From NCBI RefSeq assembly GCF_025352015.1, contig NZ_JANXUG010000046.1:1-33997 (forward strand): a stretch of DNA of 33,997 nt, in the 5' to 3' direction. The DNA comes from Flavobacterium sp. Lineage in GTDB: Bacteria > Bacteroidota > Bacteroidia > Flavobacteriales > Flavobacteriaceae. Shown here one piece after another: positions 31,343 to 33,997 of this stretch. Under the pieces are notes generated by a model. It did no database searches. It was not told the DNA's origin and saw only the letters and a list, made by a program, of their open reading frames with translations. The translations under genes and the position numbers were made by a program. The stretch's first letter is position 1. Each line of letters begins with the position of its first letter.

Positions 31343-33259
31343 ATGAGTAATTCAATCGCCGAAAATATTGCCAATTTTTTGAAGGAATTCGCACCGTTTA
31401 ACTATTTAACCTATGATGAACTTACGCAAGTTGCCAACAGTATTGGCGTCATAAATTTAGACAAACATAAAATTTTATTTCAAATTAATGATAAACTGCA
31501 CGATAGTTTCTATGTTGTAGCTTCGGGTGTAATCAATCTTTCAGTAATTGCAGATGCCGAAGAAACATTATTAAATAAATGTTACCCTGGAGATGTTTTT
31601 GGATTACGTCCCTTTTTTGCCAAAAACAATTATATGATGACTGCAAAATCTCGTGAAGACAGCATTGTATATGCTATCCCCATCAATTCTTTTAAACCAT
31701 TCGTTGCTCAAAATCCTCAAGTTTTGGATTTTTTGTTAGAAAGTTTTGCCACCAACACTAGAAACCCTTTTGATAAAGAAAATCGCGGAAGACTTTTAAC
31801 AGATAATGTTTATGGAGAAAATCAACAAAATGAAATCCAATATTTTCAGTCACTCGCTTATAATAAAACACCTTTAAAAGTGAGTGACACAGCTATTGCT
31901 AAAGATGTGGCTCAACTGATGTCGGAAAACTTAATGGATAATGCCATTATCACCGAACAAAATTTCCCTATTGGCATTATCACCGACTCTGACTTTAGAT
32001 CAAAAATTGCCAACGGAAGATTTCCTTTAATTGCTACTATGGATAAAATAATGTCGTCCCCAGTGATTACGGTTCCAGAGAATGTTTCGGTCGCCGAAGC
32101 CCAGCTGTTGTTATTAAAACATAATGTCACTCACTTGTGCGTTACCATTGATGGTTCTGATAAATCTGATGTTAAAGGAGTAATTTCAGAACATGATTTG
32201 ATCGTTGCTCAAGCCAATAATCCGGGAGTTTTAATCAAAGAAATAAAACGTTCGTTGTCTCCAAAAGAACTTAAATTAGTTCGTGAAAAACTAACCGAAT
32301 TGATACAAACCTCGATAGCTAAAAATATTCCACTCCCACACATTTATAATATTTCAGGAGAAATTATTACTGCTATTATAAAACGTTCTATCGAACTGGC
32401 TATTCTTGATTTAGGTTCACCTCCAGCGCGATTCGCATGGTTTAGTATAGGAAGTCAGGGTAGAAAAGAACAATTTTTATTAACAGACCAAGATAGTTTT
32501 TTAGTTTTTGAAGATGTTGCAGCCGAAAATTACAGAAATGTTAAAGATTACTTTTTAAAACTGGCAAAAAGAGCCACAACCATATTAGAAAAAGTTGGGT
32601 ATCAATTTTGTCCAAACGGTCAGATGGCAAGTAACATGCTTTGGTGCAAATCCTTATCCGACTGGATAAAACAATACAATAACTGGATGAAAACTCCTGG
32701 AGAAAAATCGAATGACATTAGTAGTATCTTTTTTGATTATGAAATTGTTTTTGGCGAAAGCAAAATTGAAGATGCACTCAACGATTTGATTTTTAACAAT
32801 GCTAAAAATAATGCTTTATTCTTCGACTATTTAGGTAATGATGCGTTGCGAAAAAATGCTCCCATCAACTTTTTCAAGAAATTCAATTTAGAAGAAGAAG
32901 GTGAAAACAAAGGTAAATTCGATATAAAAAACAGAGCTATCATGCCATTAGTTGATTCGGCGCGCTTGTTTGCAATAAGTCTTAATTTACGTGGAATAAA
33001 CAACACCTATTTACGTTTTAAACAATTGGCTATCGTCGATCCGAAATATTGTGACATCTATTTAAATTGCGCCGATGCCTTCTTAATTTTATCAAAGTTT
33101 AGAACTTTAGAAGGATTAAAGAATGATACCAGTGGAGATTACATTAATGTTGAGGAACTCTCTAAAGTGGATAAAGAAAAATTAAAAAACGCTTTCGCAC
33201 CAATGAAAGAATTAGAAGATTTAATAAAAGATAAATTTCAATTAACACAATTCTCATAA
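31343..33259 (+). CDS. cNMP-binding/CBS/DUF294 putative nucleotidyltransferase
   Basis: A 638-residue signal-transduction protein with four parts. Residues ~20-135 are a cyclic-nucleotide-binding-like domain (FYVVASGVINLSVI, CYPGDVFGL). Residues ~175-310 are two CBS motifs (DVAQLMSENLMDNAIITEQ, IMSSPVITVPENVSVAEA, GVISEHDLI). Residues ~335-480 are the DUF294 nucleotidyltransferase-like domain with GSQGRKEQFLLTDQDSFLV, which matches the GS-x-GR-x-E...D-x-D metal site. The last ~150 residues are the DUF294 C-terminal substrate-binding domain. It may uridylylate or adenylylate a partner, or only sense adenine nucleotides. Start at ATG 31343; an earlier TTG at 31337 adds two residues. The DnaQ-like gene follows after two bases. 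Confidence 0.88.
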   Translation: MSNSIAENIANFLKEFAPFNYLTYDELTQVANSIGVINLDKHKILFQINDKLHDSFYVVASGVINLSVIADAEETLLNKCYPGDVFGLRPFFAKNNYMMTAKSREDSIVYAIPINSFKPFVAQNPQVLDFLLESFATNTRNPFDKENRGRLLTDNVYGENQQNEIQYFQSLAYNKTPLKVSDTAIAKDVAQLMSENLMDNAIITEQNFPIGIITDSDFRSKIANGRFPLIATMDKIMSSPVITVPENVSVAEAQLLLLKHNVTHLCVTIDGSDKSDVKGVISEHDLIVAQANNPGVLIKEIKRSLSPKELKLVREKLTELIQTSIAKNIPLPHIYNISGEIITAIIKRSIELAILDLGSPPARFAWFSIGSQGRKEQFLLTDQDSFLVFEDVAAENYRNVKDYFLKLAKRATTILEKVGYQFCPNGQMASNMLWCKSLSDWIKQYNNWMKTPGEKSNDISSIFFDYEIVFGESKIEDALNDLIFNNAKNNALFFDYLGNDALRKNAPINFFKKFNLEEEGENKGKFDIKNRAIMPLVDSARLFAISLNLRGINNTYLRFKQLAIVDPKYCDIYLNCADAFLILSKFRTLEGLKNDTSGDYINVEELSKVDKEKLKNAFAPMKELEDLIKDKFQLTQFS

Positions 33260-33261
33260 TT

Positions 33262-33858
33262 ATGCTTGATTGGATTAAAAATATAAATAAAGATTATCCA
33301 GAATTTTGGAAATTATATTTGGCTAAATTCGAAACCAAGTCCAATAGATACGTCATTTTAAGCACGGAAACTACTGGTTTAAATCCAAAAAAAGATGTCA
33401 TTTTATCTTTTGGTGCAACAGCGGTTATAAATGATGTTATTCGCATTGGAGATAATTTTGAAGTAGTTATTCTACAGTATAAATACCTCCATGACAACGG
33501 AATGTCTAATGAATTTTTAATTGAAAGTAAATTAATAAAATTAGCAGAATCGCAAGCCATTCAGTCATTTATAGATTATATTGGCAACGCTGTTTTAGTG
33601 GGACACCGAATTCATTTTGATATTGAAATGATCAATTACGTTTTGGAAAAAATGGAATGTGGGAAGTTAAAAAATGAAGCTTTAGATGTTGAAATTATGC
33701 ATCAAAAATTAATGGACATTACTAATAAATCCTTTTCATTGGATGAGTTAATAAAGCATTATAAAATTCCGCAAAGCGAGAGAAATACAGCTTCGGACGA
33801 TGCATATTCCATCGCTTTATTATTCTTAAAACTGAAAGTTAGATTAGGTTTCAAATAA
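33262..33858 (+). CDS. DnaQ-like (DEDDh-fold) protein with a degenerate active site
   Basis: A 198-residue protein with the RNase-H-like exonuclease fold of DnaQ. Compared with the epsilon subunit (Asp12, Glu14, Asp103, His162, Asp167), the matching residues here are Ser34, Glu36 (in LSTETTGLNP), Asp120 (in GHRIHFDIEMI), Asn175 and Asp180 (in ERNTASDDAY). Two of five catalytic residues, the first Asp and the His, are therefore replaced. 3'-5' exonuclease activity is doubtful; it may bind nucleotides or act with the DUF294 protein encoded two bases upstream. My recollection is that this Ser/Asn pattern is shared by flavobacterial relatives next to DUF294 genes, so it would be a family trait, not decay of one gene. 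The operon ends here with a terminator. Confidence 0.85.
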   Translation: MLDWIKNINKDYPEFWKLYLAKFETKSNRYVILSTETTGLNPKKDVILSFGATAVINDVIRIGDNFEVVILQYKYLHDNGMSNEFLIESKLIKLAESQAIQSFIDYIGNAVLVGHRIHFDIEMINYVLEKMECGKLKNEALDVEIMHQKLMDITNKSFSLDELIKHYKIPQSERNTASDDAYSIALLFLKLKVRLGFK

Positions 33859-33884
33859 AAAATCCCGAAATATTCGGGATTTTT
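33858..33884. terminator. Bidirectional rho-independent terminator
   Basis: Stem AAAAATCCCGAA (33858-33869) / TTCGGGATTTTT (33873-33884), three-base loop and T run, starting at the last base of the DnaQ-like stop codon. It separates this operon from the convergent gene at the window end. Confidence 0.9.
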
Positions 33885-33938
33885 CGATCTGTCAAAATCA
33901 AACAAAACAACAATCAAACTATTTTTTTTTACTAATGT

Positions 33939-33997
33939 TTATGGTTTTTTCTTGATAAACATATTGGTATAATATTTTTTTCCTGTTACAGGATCAA
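33939..33997 (-). CDS. C-terminus of a minus-strand gene (5' part outside window)
   Basis: Read on the minus strand, the last bases encode DPVTGKKYYTNMFIKKKP and a TAA (33939-33941). The frame is open to the window edge and the stop lies 55 bases from a bidirectional terminator, as expected for a convergent gene end. Too little to name a family. Confidence 0.4.
   Translation of the reverse strand, partial: DPVTGKKYYTNMFIKKKP

Overview
The window looks like a chromosome segment from a Flavobacterium-like member of the Bacteroidota. Evidence: low G+C; a FabZ domain whose frame is open to the window edge, as in the LpxC-FabZ fusion of this phylum; a type IX secretion C-terminal sorting domain; TAnnTTTG-type promoter elements in place of classic -10 boxes; an OmpA protein with calcium-binding type-3 repeats; and several small families I associate with flavobacteria (DUF6155, DUF3817, the 'MetArgAsp' 130-residue family).

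Layout. 1-4227 (+): housekeeping genes for lipid A and central metabolism: LpxC/FabZ (partial), LpxA, EF-P, an LpxD-type acyltransferase, a SnoaL-like protein and SucD. 4228-5413: a decayed region with the right end of an IS21-family element (four 23-24 bp GGTGGTCA repeats), a broken IstA tail and a frameshifted secreted-protein gene, closed by a strong terminator. 5414-9849 (-): a tight six-gene operon (ECF sigma factor, small membrane protein, CpxP/Spy-like metal sensor, MbnP-like protein, MbnH/MauG-like di-heme peroxidase, YHYH protein with T9SS tail) that reads as a metal, probably copper, related envelope system. 9942-13192: FabG, a VWA-like membrane protein and a small membrane protein. 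13627-15683 (+): an OmpR-type response regulator with its histidine kinase.

15813-25248 is the most interesting part. Two convergent gene sets face each other. The + set is an esterase with an N-terminal carbohydrate-binding-like domain, an M17 aminopeptidase, an ATP-grasp ligase and a 185-residue unknown. The - set is an esterase, a RimK-like ATP-grasp ligase, a GCS2/YbdK-type carboxylate-amine ligase, a class I glutamine-amidotransferase-like protein and a circularly permuted ATP-grasp protein. Four predicted amide-bond-forming ligases with a peptidase, a Cys-His-Glu amidotransferase-fold enzyme and two esterases suggest a cytoplasmic pathway that makes and breaks down a non-ribosomal, amide-linked small molecule. 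There is no obvious precursor peptide, exporter or NRPS, so the product cannot be named.

25418-28910 (-): a flavobacterial protein of unknown function, an OmpA-family protein, a YbdG-like mechanosensitive channel and a DUF3817 protein. 28997-33858 (+): DUF6155, a DEAD/DEAH helicase, a cNMP/CBS/DUF294 nucleotidyltransferase and a DnaQ-like protein that lacks two of the five exonuclease active-site residues, followed by a terminator. The last bases hold the C-terminus of a minus-strand gene that continues outside.
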